Shown here: in pieces, positions 1 through 6,733 of the stretch
Numbering within the stretch: the first letter of the stretch is position 1
How the letters are laid out: every line of letters starts with the position of its first letter
NCBI GenBank assembly: GCA_018883485.1
Contig: VEQB01000028.1
Span: 1 to 13,055 of the forward strand
Direction of reading: 5' to 3'
DNA from: Bacteroidota bacterium
GTDB taxonomy: Bacteria; Bacteroidota; Bacteroidia; UKL13-3
DNA: 13,055 nucleotides
The notes under the pieces: model-generated
What the model saw: only the letters and a program-made list of their open reading frames with translations
Database searches by the model: none
What the model was told of the DNA's origin: nothing
Translations under genes and position numbers: made by a program

Positions 1-593
1 CCTTTATGCAAGGCGGTGCTTGCGGTGCTTTAATTGGTGTAAGTAATATAGATGTTTCTATAGCCTTTTACCAAAATGGCTTAGGCATTAGCAAGGTAGT
101 TTATGATGTTACTGGAACTTTTGACGATTTAGGAGAAGACAATAAAGGGAAACAATTTAGAAGGGCACTATTGCAATTTAGTAATCCTTTTACTGCACCA
201 TTTAGTAAATTGTTAGGAGATGTTCAGATTGAGTTAATTCAGGCATTAGATAGAAAGCCTACCAAAACTTTTGAGAATAGATTTTGGGGAGATTTAGGCT
301 TTATACACCTTTGCTTTGATGTGCCAGATATGAACCGTCTTAAATTAAATTTAGAGAAGTTTCATTATCCTTTAACAGTTGATAGCGGTGATACTTTTGA
401 TATGGGTGAGTCTGGTGGCAGATTTGCCTATGTAGAAGACCCTGATGGTACCTTAATTGAAATGGTAGAAACCCATAAAGTACCCATTTTAAAGAAATTC
501 AATTGGTATTTAGATTTGAAAAAAAGGGGTCAACACAAACCGCTACCCAATTGGATGGTAAGCCTAATGGGGTTAAACAAGATTAAAGATTAA
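1..593 (+). CDS. VOC-family protein (glyoxalase/bleomycin-resistance fold), 5'-partial
   Basis: The reading frame is open to the left edge. An in-frame ATG lies at position 6, but the protein begins there directly in a VOC repeat (GVSNIDVSIAFYQNGLGI), so the true start is probably outside the window. From memory, close Bacteroidota relatives are tandem-VOC proteins of roughly 340-350 residues, which would make this the C-terminal half. The visible domain shows the usual paired beta-alpha-beta-beta-beta modules. FIHLCFDV carries a likely metal-ligand His and DPDGTLIEMVE a likely metal-ligand Glu. A basic C-terminal tail follows (LKKRGQHKPLPNWM). Substrate and reaction are unknown; VOC enzymes include isomerases, dioxygenases and epimerases. 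The stop at 591-593 lies one base from the stop of the convergent acyltransferase gene, leaving no room for a separate terminator. Confidence 0.8.
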   Translation, partial: FMQGGACGALIGVSNIDVSIAFYQNGLGISKVVYDVTGTFDDLGEDNKGKQFRRALLQFSNPFTAPFSKLLGDVQIELIQALDRKPTKTFENRFWGDLGFIHLCFDVPDMNRLKLNLEKFHYPLTVDSGDTFDMGESGGRFAYVEDPDGTLIEMVETHKVPILKKFNWYLDLKKRGQHKPLPNWMVSLMGLNKIKD

Positions 594-594
594 C

Positions 595-1554
595 CTAAAA
601 AATAAGCCTTAATAATTGCCAAATTAACAGCAAATAAATAGGCCAAAGCAACAGTAAAACACCAAAGATTACAGAATCGTGAAATAGCTTTTGCTTAAAT
701 AATTTTTTTGCAAACCATTTACCCAATAAATACAAGGGATAAAAGAGCAAAGTGTTTTTTAACCATTTTGTTTCGCTAAATGGTTCTTTAGCAACTTTGC
801 CACATTTGATATCCGCAATTACACTAGCAGCCCCTTCATTATAGGTAGCCGATTCTTGCATAATAGACCTAAAGGCTTTATGCTGGGCATCACCAGGCAT
901 CATGCTAGGCAAAACTGGGATAAGTTTTGCTAAACCTTCCACAACCAATTGGTTAAAATTTCTTACAAATGAAGCTTCGTTGCCAAAAATAGCTACTTGC
1001 TCTTTTTGTATGGCCGAGCCAATATTAATTAACAACACTTTTCCTTCCCCTTCATAGTGCTCATAAGTTAGTCCTACGGGTATCACCTCTAAGTTGGTAG
1101 AAGCCGAGCTGCTTTTCCATGCCTTTAAGGCTATTCTTGCCAAACCTTTCCGCATAGGCCTGAGGTCCCAATTATTAACAGATAACCCTTCTGCAAATAG
1201 GATAACCATTTTGTTTTGGTCTAATATGGCCTGACAAGCATCAAAGGTTTCATTATTGCGCTCTAAGTTCTCTTTGCCTTCGCTTAACCTAAAAATTGGC
1301 AGCATGTTTAAGGAATGTAAAATAGGTTTTGCAAACTTATTGTGAAAGGCATCACCCCTTGCTAAAAAGTGAGTTTCTCTCGTTAAATGTCCGCCCACTA
1401 CTACCGCATCTAAAAAAGAATTGGGATGGTTTAAGGCCAACAAAACAGGTTTATTTTGTGGTATATGCTGTTCACCAGAAATTCTTACTTTAGTAAAGAA
1501 TGCCTTTGAAACAAGTCGTGTATTGTATTTTGCGTAATTGTAAAATAATCCCAT
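595..1554 (-). CDS. PlsC/LPLAT-type phospholipid acyltransferase
   Basis: This 319-residue protein likely transfers an acyl chain to glycerol-3-phosphate, lysophosphatidate or a related membrane lipid at the inner membrane. Family motifs appear in order. NHPNSFLD has H43 and D49. LPIFRL (about residues 85-90) matches the substrate-binding block. FAEGLS (120-125, with E122-G123) corresponds to the usual FPEGTRS. The His-Asp spacing is H-x5-D rather than the textbook H-x4-D of E. coli PlsC; I recall the same spacing in the fungal GAT1/GAT2-like subgroup, so it is probably a subfamily trait. The C-terminus holds one or two hydrophobic helices (about 265-280 and 295-319) that would anchor it. It lies 21 bp behind aroE on the same strand and is probably co-transcribed. 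The exact acceptor cannot be read from sequence. Confidence 0.85.
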   Translation of the reverse strand: MGLFYNYAKYNTRLVSKAFFTKVRISGEQHIPQNKPVLLALNHPNSFLDAVVVGGHLTRETHFLARGDAFHNKFAKPILHSLNMLPIFRLSEGKENLERNNETFDACQAILDQNKMVILFAEGLSVNNWDLRPMRKGLARIALKAWKSSSASTNLEVIPVGLTYEHYEGEGKVLLINIGSAIQKEQVAIFGNEASFVRNFNQLVVEGLAKLIPVLPSMMPGDAQHKAFRSIMQESATYNEGAASVIADIKCGKVAKEPFSETKWLKNTLLFYPLYLLGKWFAKKLFKQKLFHDSVIFGVLLLLWPIYLLLIWQLLRLIF

Positions 1555-1575
1555 GTACTACAATAGTAATTAAGT

Positions 1576-2316
1576 TCATTCTTCTTGCCAAATCTCCCAA
1601 GCCTTATTTGCTTGAAGATGTAGCATTTCTAAACCGTTTATTGTCTTAGCACCTTGCTTTTGGGCCTCTGCTAAAAACTTAGTGGTTTCTGGCAGGTAAA
1701 TTAAATCAAAGCAAAAATGCTCAGGCGTAATTGCCTCATAGGGTATTTCTGCTTTTTGATTAATCTCTGGATGCATACCCAATGGAGTAGTATTGATAAT
1801 AAGTTTGCATTCTACAAAATGTCCAAAAGTTAGGTGATGTAAGGCTATTTCTTGCGGATTTCTTGGTGTTCTGGCTGCTGTTAAAAATTCTATCTGAAGT
1901 TGTTTTAAAGCTGCTTTAACGGCCTTGGCAGCTCCTCCGTTTCCTAAAATCAAAGCCTTTTTAGGAACTGCCCCATCGAGTAAATTTTCTAAAGATTTTT
2001 TAAAACCAAATACATCTGTATTGTATCCTTTTCGTTTGCCTTTACTATCAATTTTTATACAATTCACCGCTCCACAAAGTTCGGCTTCCTCGCTCAACTC
2101 ATGTAAGTACGGAATAATTTGTTCTTTATATGGGCGAGTAACATTTAAGCCACGCAATGTGGGCTGCGATGCAATCCACTTATTTATTTCTTTTAATTCT
2201 GGAATGGCAAAATTGATGTATTCATGCGGAAGATTAGATGCCTTAAAAAGTTGGTTAAAATAATCTTGTGAAAATGTATTTGCTAAAGGATATCCTATTA
2301 ATGCGAAAAGGGCCAT
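1576..2316 (-). CDS. aroE: Shikimate dehydrogenase
   Basis: It catalyses NADPH-dependent reduction of 3-dehydroshikimate to shikimate in the cytoplasm, within the chorismate pathway. At 246 residues it is slightly short for the family, as is usual in Bacteroidota. The N-terminal substrate domain has GYPLANTFS (residues 8-16), where most family members read G-x-P-x-x-H-S-x-S. The catalytic lysine is K64 in NVTRPYK, followed by GAVN (N85) and YNTDVFGF with catalytic D101. The Rossmann loop is LGNGGAAKAV (about 123-132). INTTPLGMHP and the C-terminal NGLEMLHLQA complete the set. Departures from the usual motif are Asn-Thr for His-Ser at 13-14 and Arg for Ile at 61; the Thr keeps the hydroxyl. 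Start ATG at 2314-2316 is preceded by a TATTTTTG box only 4 bp upstream. The acyltransferase gene follows at 21 bp. Confidence 0.93.
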   Translation of the reverse strand: MALFALIGYPLANTFSQDYFNQLFKASNLPHEYINFAIPELKEINKWIASQPTLRGLNVTRPYKEQIIPYLHELSEEAELCGAVNCIKIDSKGKRKGYNTDVFGFKKSLENLLDGAVPKKALILGNGGAAKAVKAALKQLQIEFLTAARTPRNPQEIALHHLTFGHFVECKLIINTTPLGMHPEINQKAEIPYEAITPEHFCFDLIYLPETTKFLAEAQKQGAKTINGLEMLHLQANKAWEIWQEE

Positions 2317-2320
2317 ACTT

Positions 2321-2328
2321 CAAAAATA
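2321..2328 (-). promoter_or_regulatory. Candidate -7 promoter box of aroE
   Basis: Read on the minus strand, TATTTTTG matches the Bacteroidota -7 consensus TAnnTTTG exactly. It ends 4 bp before the aroE ATG, so transcription would begin at or within a few bases of the start codon, giving a leaderless or nearly leaderless mRNA. No convincing -33 TTTG was found at the expected distance. Confidence 0.5.
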
Positions 2329-2358
2329 TTAAAAAAATGGGTAGTTTAAAAGTAAAAA

Positions 2359-2374
2359 TTTAGACAAGTCTAAA
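2359..2374. promoter_or_regulatory. Palindromic operator candidate between aroE and the TonB receptor
   Basis: TTTAGACAAGTCTAAA is a perfect inverted repeat with 7-bp arms (2359-2365 and 2368-2374) around AA. It lies in the divergent promoter region, immediately upstream of a TAATTTTG box at 2378-2385 and 43 bp before the receptor ATG. Size, symmetry and the TTAG...CTAA arms resemble operators of DtxR/MntR/IdeR-type metalloregulators, which often control outer-membrane metal importers. Regulator identity is inference; no regulator gene is in the window. Confidence 0.5.
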
Positions 2375-2377
2375 AAA

Positions 2378-2411
2378 TAATTTTGAATTTGCTAAAAATG
2401 TCCCAAATTTG
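2378..2411 (+). promoter_or_regulatory. Candidate promoter boxes of the TonB-dependent receptor gene
   Basis: Two arrangements are possible. TAATTTTG at 2378-2385 matches TAnnTTTG fully and abuts the palindrome, so a bound repressor would block it. Alternatively TTTG at 2382-2385 serves as a -33 box, with CAAATTTG (2404-2411, one mismatch) as the -7 box after an 18-bp spacer. The second would start transcription at about the ATG (2417), as seems to happen at aroE, engB and ubiE. Sequence alone does not choose between them. Confidence 0.45.
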
Positions 2412-2416
2412 CAGCC

Positions 2417-4672
2417 ATGAGTAGAGTTTTGGCGCTTGTTATATTTATGTTAATTCATCTGCAGTGCTTTGCTCAATCCTATTTGTTACGAGGTAAAGTG
2501 CTAAGTTCATTTGAACCTTTAACCTTTGCTTCTGTAGGAATTGCTAGCTTAGGAAAGGGAACACTTACCAATGAAAAAGGTGTTTTTGTAATAGAGAATC
2601 TCCCCGCTGGTAAATACCGCTTAAGCATTAGTTTGGTGGGTTACGAAAAGGTAGAAATTTGGGTTCAACCACAAACCCAAAAAGAAGAGCTAGTAATTAA
2701 TCTCAACGCCTTGAACCAAAATTTAAAGGAAGTTACCATTAGCGGAACCTTAAATCAAGTGAGCCGTGCAGAATCTCCTGTACCTGTGGAGATTTATAGT
2801 CAGAAGTTTTTTCAAAAGAACCCCACGACCAATCTTTTCGAATCTGTTCAAATGATTAATGGAGTATTGCCTACCATGAATTGCAACGTATGTAATACTG
2901 GCGATATTCACATCAATGGATTAGATGGTCCATACACCTTAGTACTTATAGATGGTATGCCTATTGTAAGCTCGCTTTCTACCGTTTATGGATTAATGGG
3001 TATCCCTAATAGCATGATAGAAAAAATAGAAGTGGTGAAGGGGCCAGCAGCAACGCTCTATGGTAGTGAGGCTGTGGGTGGACTCATTAATGTAATTACA
3101 AAAAATGCCTATGCCGCTCCTAAATTTACTGCAGATTATTTCAGTACATCTTATCTAGAACATAATTTAGATCTTGGGTTCAGCCATAAAAAAGAGCGCT
3201 TAAGTTATATGCTCAGTGGTAACTATTTCCACTTTAACAATAGGGTAGATTTGAACCAAGATAATTTTACAGATATAACCCTACAAAAACGTGTTTCGCT
3301 ATTTGGTAAACTGCAATGGGATAGAGGTAATAATCTCTATTCTTCCCTAGCTATTAGAGGGCTTTATGAAGATAGATTTGGAGGCGAAATGCAATGGGAA
3401 AAAGCTTTTAGAGGGGGAGATAGCATTTATGGCGAATCCATTTATACCAAACGCTATGAGTTAATTGCTTTGCATCCGTTTAAAGTAGGCAAGCAGGATG
3501 TTAGATTTCAATTGTCGGCAAATTTTCATGATCAAAATTCTGTGTACGGACAAACCGTTTACCTTGGCAAGCAGGGAACAGGATTTGGACAACTTTTACA
3601 CAATAGAAATTTTGGGAATAGGCACAAAACTTTATTTGGTGTAGCTTTTAGATATCAGTGGTACGATGACAATACTACCGCAACGGCTAATGAGAATAAA
3701 GTAAATAAACCTAGTGTTACATTGCTACCTGGAATTTTTGCGCAAGATGAATGGCAAATTGCCGCAAACCATACTTTATTAGCAGGCTTAAGGCTAGATT
3801 ATAACAACAACCACGGCATCATTGCCTCCCCTCGTTTAAACTGGAAATTTACACCCACCAAATCAACCACCATGCGTTTAAGTGCAGGTAATGGCTTTAG
3901 AGTAGTTAATCTTTTTACAGAAGATCATGCGGCTTTAACAGGTGCAAGAACCCTCATTATTGAAGGCAATTTAGCTCCAGAGCAAAGTTGGAATGTTAAT
4001 TTACAAATGAATAAATGGTTTAATACTTCCAAAGGCTTTTTAGAGTTAGATGGTGCCATTTTTTATACTTGGTTTGGCAATAAAATAATTCCAGATTATG
4101 ATACAGATCCAAATGCTATTATTTACCGAAACCTTAATGATTACGCAATTTCGAAGGGTGTTAGTCTCAATACAAACATGCAGTTTAGTTCTGCATTAAA
4201 AGTAAATGCAGGTGTTACCTTTATGCAGGTGTACACAGTTTTAAGAGATTCTTTAGGCCAAACCTACAAACAAGATCAAATACATGCACCAAAATTTTCT
4301 GGCGTGTTTGGCATAAGCTATACCTTTAAGCGTTTAGGGGATATTACCTTAGATTATACAGGTCAAGTTTATGGCCCCATGCGCTTACCCATTTTACCCA
4401 ACGATTTTAGACCCGAATATTCCCCTTGGTTCACTTTGCAAAATCTTCAAGTTTCCAAGAGATTTTCCAAATCTTTTGAGCTGTATGCAGGCGTTAAGAA
4501 TCTCTTTAATTTCTTACCGCAAAATCCTATTATGCGTGCAAACGATCCCTTTGATAAAAACATAAACGACCCCGTAACTAACCCCAATGGTTACACGTTT
4601 GACCCAAGTTATAATTATGCTCCATTAATGGGTCGAAGGTTATTTATTGGCTTACGTTATAACTTACGTTGA
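2417..4672 (+). CDS. TonB-dependent outer-membrane receptor with plug-domain CxxC
   Basis: This 751-residue outer-membrane importer is driven by TonB-ExbBD. In order it has a signal peptide (residues 1-19, cleaved after CFA), a carboxypeptidase-regulatory-like beta domain (about 22-105, with the typical GTLTNEKGVFVIENLPAGKY), a plug (about 115-228, containing LIDGMPIV and KGPAATLYGSEAVGG) and a 22-strand-type barrel to the C-terminus (GRRLFIGLRYNLR). The plug carries an unusual CNVC pair (C156, C159) shortly before DIHINGLDGPY; H165 is close by. This CNVCNTGDIHING block recurs in my recollection of Bacteroidota receptors of unassigned substrate, so it is a subfamily marker. No SusD-like partner follows, which argues against a glycan-uptake locus; a metal, metal chelate or other small cofactor is more likely. 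The gene stands alone behind a palindromic operator and ends inside the 3' end of engB. Confidence 0.9.
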   Translation: MSRVLALVIFMLIHLQCFAQSYLLRGKVLSSFEPLTFASVGIASLGKGTLTNEKGVFVIENLPAGKYRLSISLVGYEKVEIWVQPQTQKEELVINLNALNQNLKEVTISGTLNQVSRAESPVPVEIYSQKFFQKNPTTNLFESVQMINGVLPTMNCNVCNTGDIHINGLDGPYTLVLIDGMPIVSSLSTVYGLMGIPNSMIEKIEVVKGPAATLYGSEAVGGLINVITKNAYAAPKFTADYFSTSYLEHNLDLGFSHKKERLSYMLSGNYFHFNNRVDLNQDNFTDITLQKRVSLFGKLQWDRGNNLYSSLAIRGLYEDRFGGEMQWEKAFRGGDSIYGESIYTKRYELIALHPFKVGKQDVRFQLSANFHDQNSVYGQTVYLGKQGTGFGQLLHNRNFGNRHKTLFGVAFRYQWYDDNTTATANENKVNKPSVTLLPGIFAQDEWQIAANHTLLAGLRLDYNNNHGIIASPRLNWKFTPTKSTTMRLSAGNGFRVVNLFTEDHAALTGARTLIIEGNLAPEQSWNVNLQMNKWFNTSKGFLELDGAIFYTWFGNKIIPDYDTDPNAIIYRNLNDYAISKGVSLNTNMQFSSALKVNAGVTFMQVYTVLRDSLGQTYKQDQIHAPKFSGVFGISYTFKRLGDITLDYTGQVYGPMRLPILPNDFRPEYSPWFTLQNLQVSKRFSKSFELYAGVKNLFNFLPQNPIMRANDPFDKNINDPVTNPNGYTFDPSYNYAPLMGRRLFIGLRYNLR

Positions 4673-5277
4673 AGCGCCTGGTACCAATCTTTATTTAACC
4701 TGTTAATATACTTTAGCATTTCTGTGTTACCCAATTTCGTTACCGCAGAGGTTTGAAAACTCACAGGCAATTCTTCCCAAGTTTCCAATAATTTGGCTTC
4801 AAAAGCTTTTATATTTTGCTCAGCTTCTGCCACCTTTAGCTTATCGAGTTTAGTATAAACAATAGAAAAAGGGATACCTGCTTCGGCCAATTCTTCTATA
4901 AAGTTAAGATCGCTTTCTTGGGGCGGCACGCGCGAATCTATAAGCAAAAAGAGGTTAACCATATTTTCTCTGCTTTTTAGGTATTGCCATAAACTCTTTT
5001 CCCAAGCACTTCTTAGGGTTTTAGAACGGCGCGCATATCCGTAGCCAGGTAAATCTACAATATACCAATCTTCATTAATCAGGAAGTAATTCATGGTTAT
5101 GGTTTTTCCAGGTGTAGAGCTGGTTCTGGCTAATTCATTGCGCTGCAAAAGCATGTTTATTAAAGAAGATTTTCCCACATTACTTCGCCCAATAAAGGCA
5201 TACTCTGGGGTATTTCCGGTGGGACAATCTTTTACACTGGCGGCGCTTTTTGCAAATTTTGCAGTTTGAATCAACAT
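4657..5277 (-). CDS. engB: Ribosome-biogenesis GTPase EngB/YsxC/YihA
   Basis: This 206-residue cytoplasmic GTPase of the TrmE-Era-EngA-EngB-Septin-like class is needed for late 50S subunit assembly. The complete G-motif set is present: P-loop GRSNVGKSS (30-38), switch I TSSTPGKT (52-59), G3 DLPGYG (75-80) and G4 TKLD (142-145). A G5-like TSA follows at 176-178. Length is normal for EngB. The start ATG at 5275-5277 is preceded by TACCTTCG on the minus strand (5282-5289), a one-mismatch -7 box. Its last 16 bp (4657-4672) overlap the end of the convergent TonB receptor gene, so the two transcripts must be antisense to each other at their 3' ends. Confidence 0.95.
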   Translation of the reverse strand: MLIQTAKFAKSAASVKDCPTGNTPEYAFIGRSNVGKSSLINMLLQRNELARTSSTPGKTITMNYFLINEDWYIVDLPGYGYARRSKTLRSAWEKSLWQYLKSRENMVNLFLLIDSRVPPQESDLNFIEELAEAGIPFSIVYTKLDKLKVAEAEQNIKAFEAKLLETWEELPVSFQTSAVTKLGNTEMLKYINRLNKDWYQALQRKL

Positions 5278-5281
5278 GCTG

Positions 5282-5289
5282 CGAAGGTA
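5282..5289 (-). promoter_or_regulatory. Candidate -7 promoter box of engB
   Basis: On the minus strand this reads TACCTTCG, one mismatch from TAnnTTTG, ending 4 bp before the engB ATG. It sits in a 61-bp divergent region shared with the ubiE operon. Confidence 0.45.
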
Positions 5290-5323
5290 AGCAAAACATT
5301 TAAACTAGTTTCGAGGTTTTACT

Positions 5324-5331
5324 TATCTTTG
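5324..5331 (+). promoter_or_regulatory. Candidate -7 promoter box of the ubiE-porT-tgt operon
   Basis: TATCTTTG matches TAnnTTTG exactly and ends 7 bp before the ubiE ATG at 5339. Transcription would begin at about the start codon, and no Shine-Dalgarno sequence could lie in such a leader. It is probably the main promoter of the five-gene operon, since no other gap in the operon exceeds 1 bp. Confidence 0.55.
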
Positions 5332-5338
5332 CCCACCA

Positions 5339-6064
5339 ATGAAGGAAGTTAAGCCAGATCAGTTATCAGATAAAAGCAAGCGCGAGCAAGTAGAGGAGAT
5401 GTTTAATAGCATTGCTCCCAAATATGATTTCTTGAACCGAGTTCTTTCTTTAGGTATTGATAAAGGTTGGAGAAAAAAGGCCATTAATAAGCTTAAGCCT
5501 ATTCAACCCAAGTTTATTTTAGATGTGGCAACGGGCACAGGAGATTTAGCCATTGCCGCCATGAAATTAAATCCAACCAAAATTATTGGGGCCGATATTG
5601 CCCAAGGAATGCTAGATATTGGCAAGCAAAAAAGCGCTGCTAAAGGCTATAAAGATAACATTGAATTTATTAAAGCAGATAGTGCTGCTTTACCTTTTAA
5701 CGACCAAGCTTTTGACGCCATAACCGTAGCCTTTGGCGTGCGTAATTTTCAATATTTAGATAAGGGTTTGCTAGAAATGCACCGCGTTTTAAAACCTGGT
5801 GGCAGATTAGTGGTGCTTGAGTTTTCTAAGCCTAGCGCCTTTCCTTACAAACAAGTGTATAATTTTTATTTTAAATACATACTACCAACCCTAGGAAATC
5901 TGTTAAGTAAGAGCAGCAATGCCTATACTTATCTTCCAGAAAGTGTAAAGCACTTCCCAGAAGGAGAAGCTTTTGCAGCGCATTTAAAAAACACGGGATA
6001 TAAAAATATAATGGTTCAACCCTTAACTTTTGGCACTTGCTCTCTGTACACCGCAGACAAATAA
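5339..6064 (+). CDS. ubiE: Demethylmenaquinone methyltransferase (UbiE/MenG)
   Basis: This 241-residue SAM-dependent methyltransferase performs the last step of menaquinone synthesis, C-methylating demethylmenaquinone. The ubiquinone branch is unlikely because Bacteroidota use menaquinone. Evidence includes the N-terminal family block MFNSIAPKYDFLNRVLSLGI (21-40), the SAM-binding DVATGTGDLA (62-71), the acidic loop GADIAQGML and the catalytic-domain stretch VAFGVRNFQ. HRVLKPGGRLVVLEFSKP and the C-terminal HFPEGEAF are also present. Length and motifs are full. It is the first gene of a tight operon, and its last 28 bp overlap porT. The ubiE-porT order is, as I recall, conserved in many Bacteroidota. 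Confidence 0.95.
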   Translation: MKEVKPDQLSDKSKREQVEEMFNSIAPKYDFLNRVLSLGIDKGWRKKAINKLKPIQPKFILDVATGTGDLAIAAMKLNPTKIIGADIAQGMLDIGKQKSAAKGYKDNIEFIKADSAALPFNDQAFDAITVAFGVRNFQYLDKGLLEMHRVLKPGGRLVVLEFSKPSAFPYKQVYNFYFKYILPTLGNLLSKSSNAYTYLPESVKHFPEGEAFAAHLKNTGYKNIMVQPLTFGTCSLYTADK

Positions 6065-6732
6065 CACTACTCCTGCTTCTTTTAGGCAGCTACTGGCAAG
6101 CTTGGGCGCAACCCAATTTGCAGCAGTACGATAATAGGCGCATTCACTTTGGATTTACCCTCGCGGCCAATTCTGGCAGAATGCTAGTAGATATGAACAG
6201 TAGCTTATTTCCTTATGATACTGTAATGAATGTAGGGGTGCAAAGTTTCCCTGGAATAGGCTTAGGAGGTATACTGAACCTACATTTAGGCGAAAATTTT
6301 GATTTGCGTTTAATGGCCCCAGTAATTTCTTTTGTTCAGAGAAATTTAATGTACACGTTCCCTAATTCTAAAAAAGAAGTAGAAATTGAATCGGCCTATT
6401 GTGATGTTTCTTTACTGTTAAAATATAAGTCTGATAGAAGAAAAAATACCAGAGTTTATGTGGTTGGGGGTGGCCGCCTTAGTTATGATTTTGCTTCTAC
6501 TATAGATAAAAATAGAGGCCTGCAAAATCCTATTGTGTCTTTAGTTCCTTTAACCTATGGTTGGGAAGTTGGCTTTGGCCTAGATATGTATTTTGAGTAT
6601 TTTAAATTCTCTCCAGAAGTAAAGTTATGCAACACTTTTGGTAATGCTATGTATAGAGATGGTTATATCTTTACAGATAATATAAACCGCTTGAACCCAC
6701 AATTAATCCAATTCTCGCTGCACTTTGAGTAA
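6037..6732 (+). CDS. porT: Type IX secretion outer-membrane protein PorT/SprT
   Basis: PorT is a predicted outer-membrane beta-barrel required for type IX secretion, and for gliding in relatives that glide. The 231-residue protein has a signal peptide (hydrophobic run LLLLLL at 11-16, likely cleavage after AWA at 24). A barrel-type sequence follows, with family blocks RIHFGFTL, ENFDLRL, ESAYCDVSLLLKYKS, a glycine-rich YVVGGG and EVGFGLDMYFEYFKFSPEVK. It ends in SLHFE, with an aromatic residue near the end as in beta-signals. No ATG exists between the upstream stop at 6001 and the signal peptide. The only common start codon that includes the signal peptide is TTG at 6037, inside ubiE. The 28-bp overlap implies translational coupling. 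Other T9SS genes are not in the window. Confidence 0.88.
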   Translation: MLSVHRRQITLLLLLLGSYWQAWAQPNLQQYDNRRIHFGFTLAANSGRMLVDMNSSLFPYDTVMNVGVQSFPGIGLGGILNLHLGENFDLRLMAPVISFVQRNLMYTFPNSKKEVEIESAYCDVSLLLKYKSDRRKNTRVYVVGGGRLSYDFASTIDKNRGLQNPIVSLVPLTYGWEVGFGLDMYFEYFKFSPEVKLCNTFGNAMYRDGYIFTDNINRLNPQLIQFSLHFE

Positions 6733-6733
6733 T

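Noticed and set aside
1925..2263. 112-codon plus-strand frame inside aroE
   Set aside because: It is antisense to a fully conserved aroE and has no recognisable protein features or promoter.
5299..5310. TTTAAACTAGTT shared with 11962-11973 in another promoter region, considered as a common operator
   Set aside because: A 12-mer shared once in 13 kb of AT-rich DNA is expected by chance, and the full AAACTAGTTT palindrome is present only at the first site.
6725..6733. TTG start for tgt at 6725
   Set aside because: ATG at 6734 directly after the porT stop matches the family N-terminus; the TTG would overlap porT and add only three residues.
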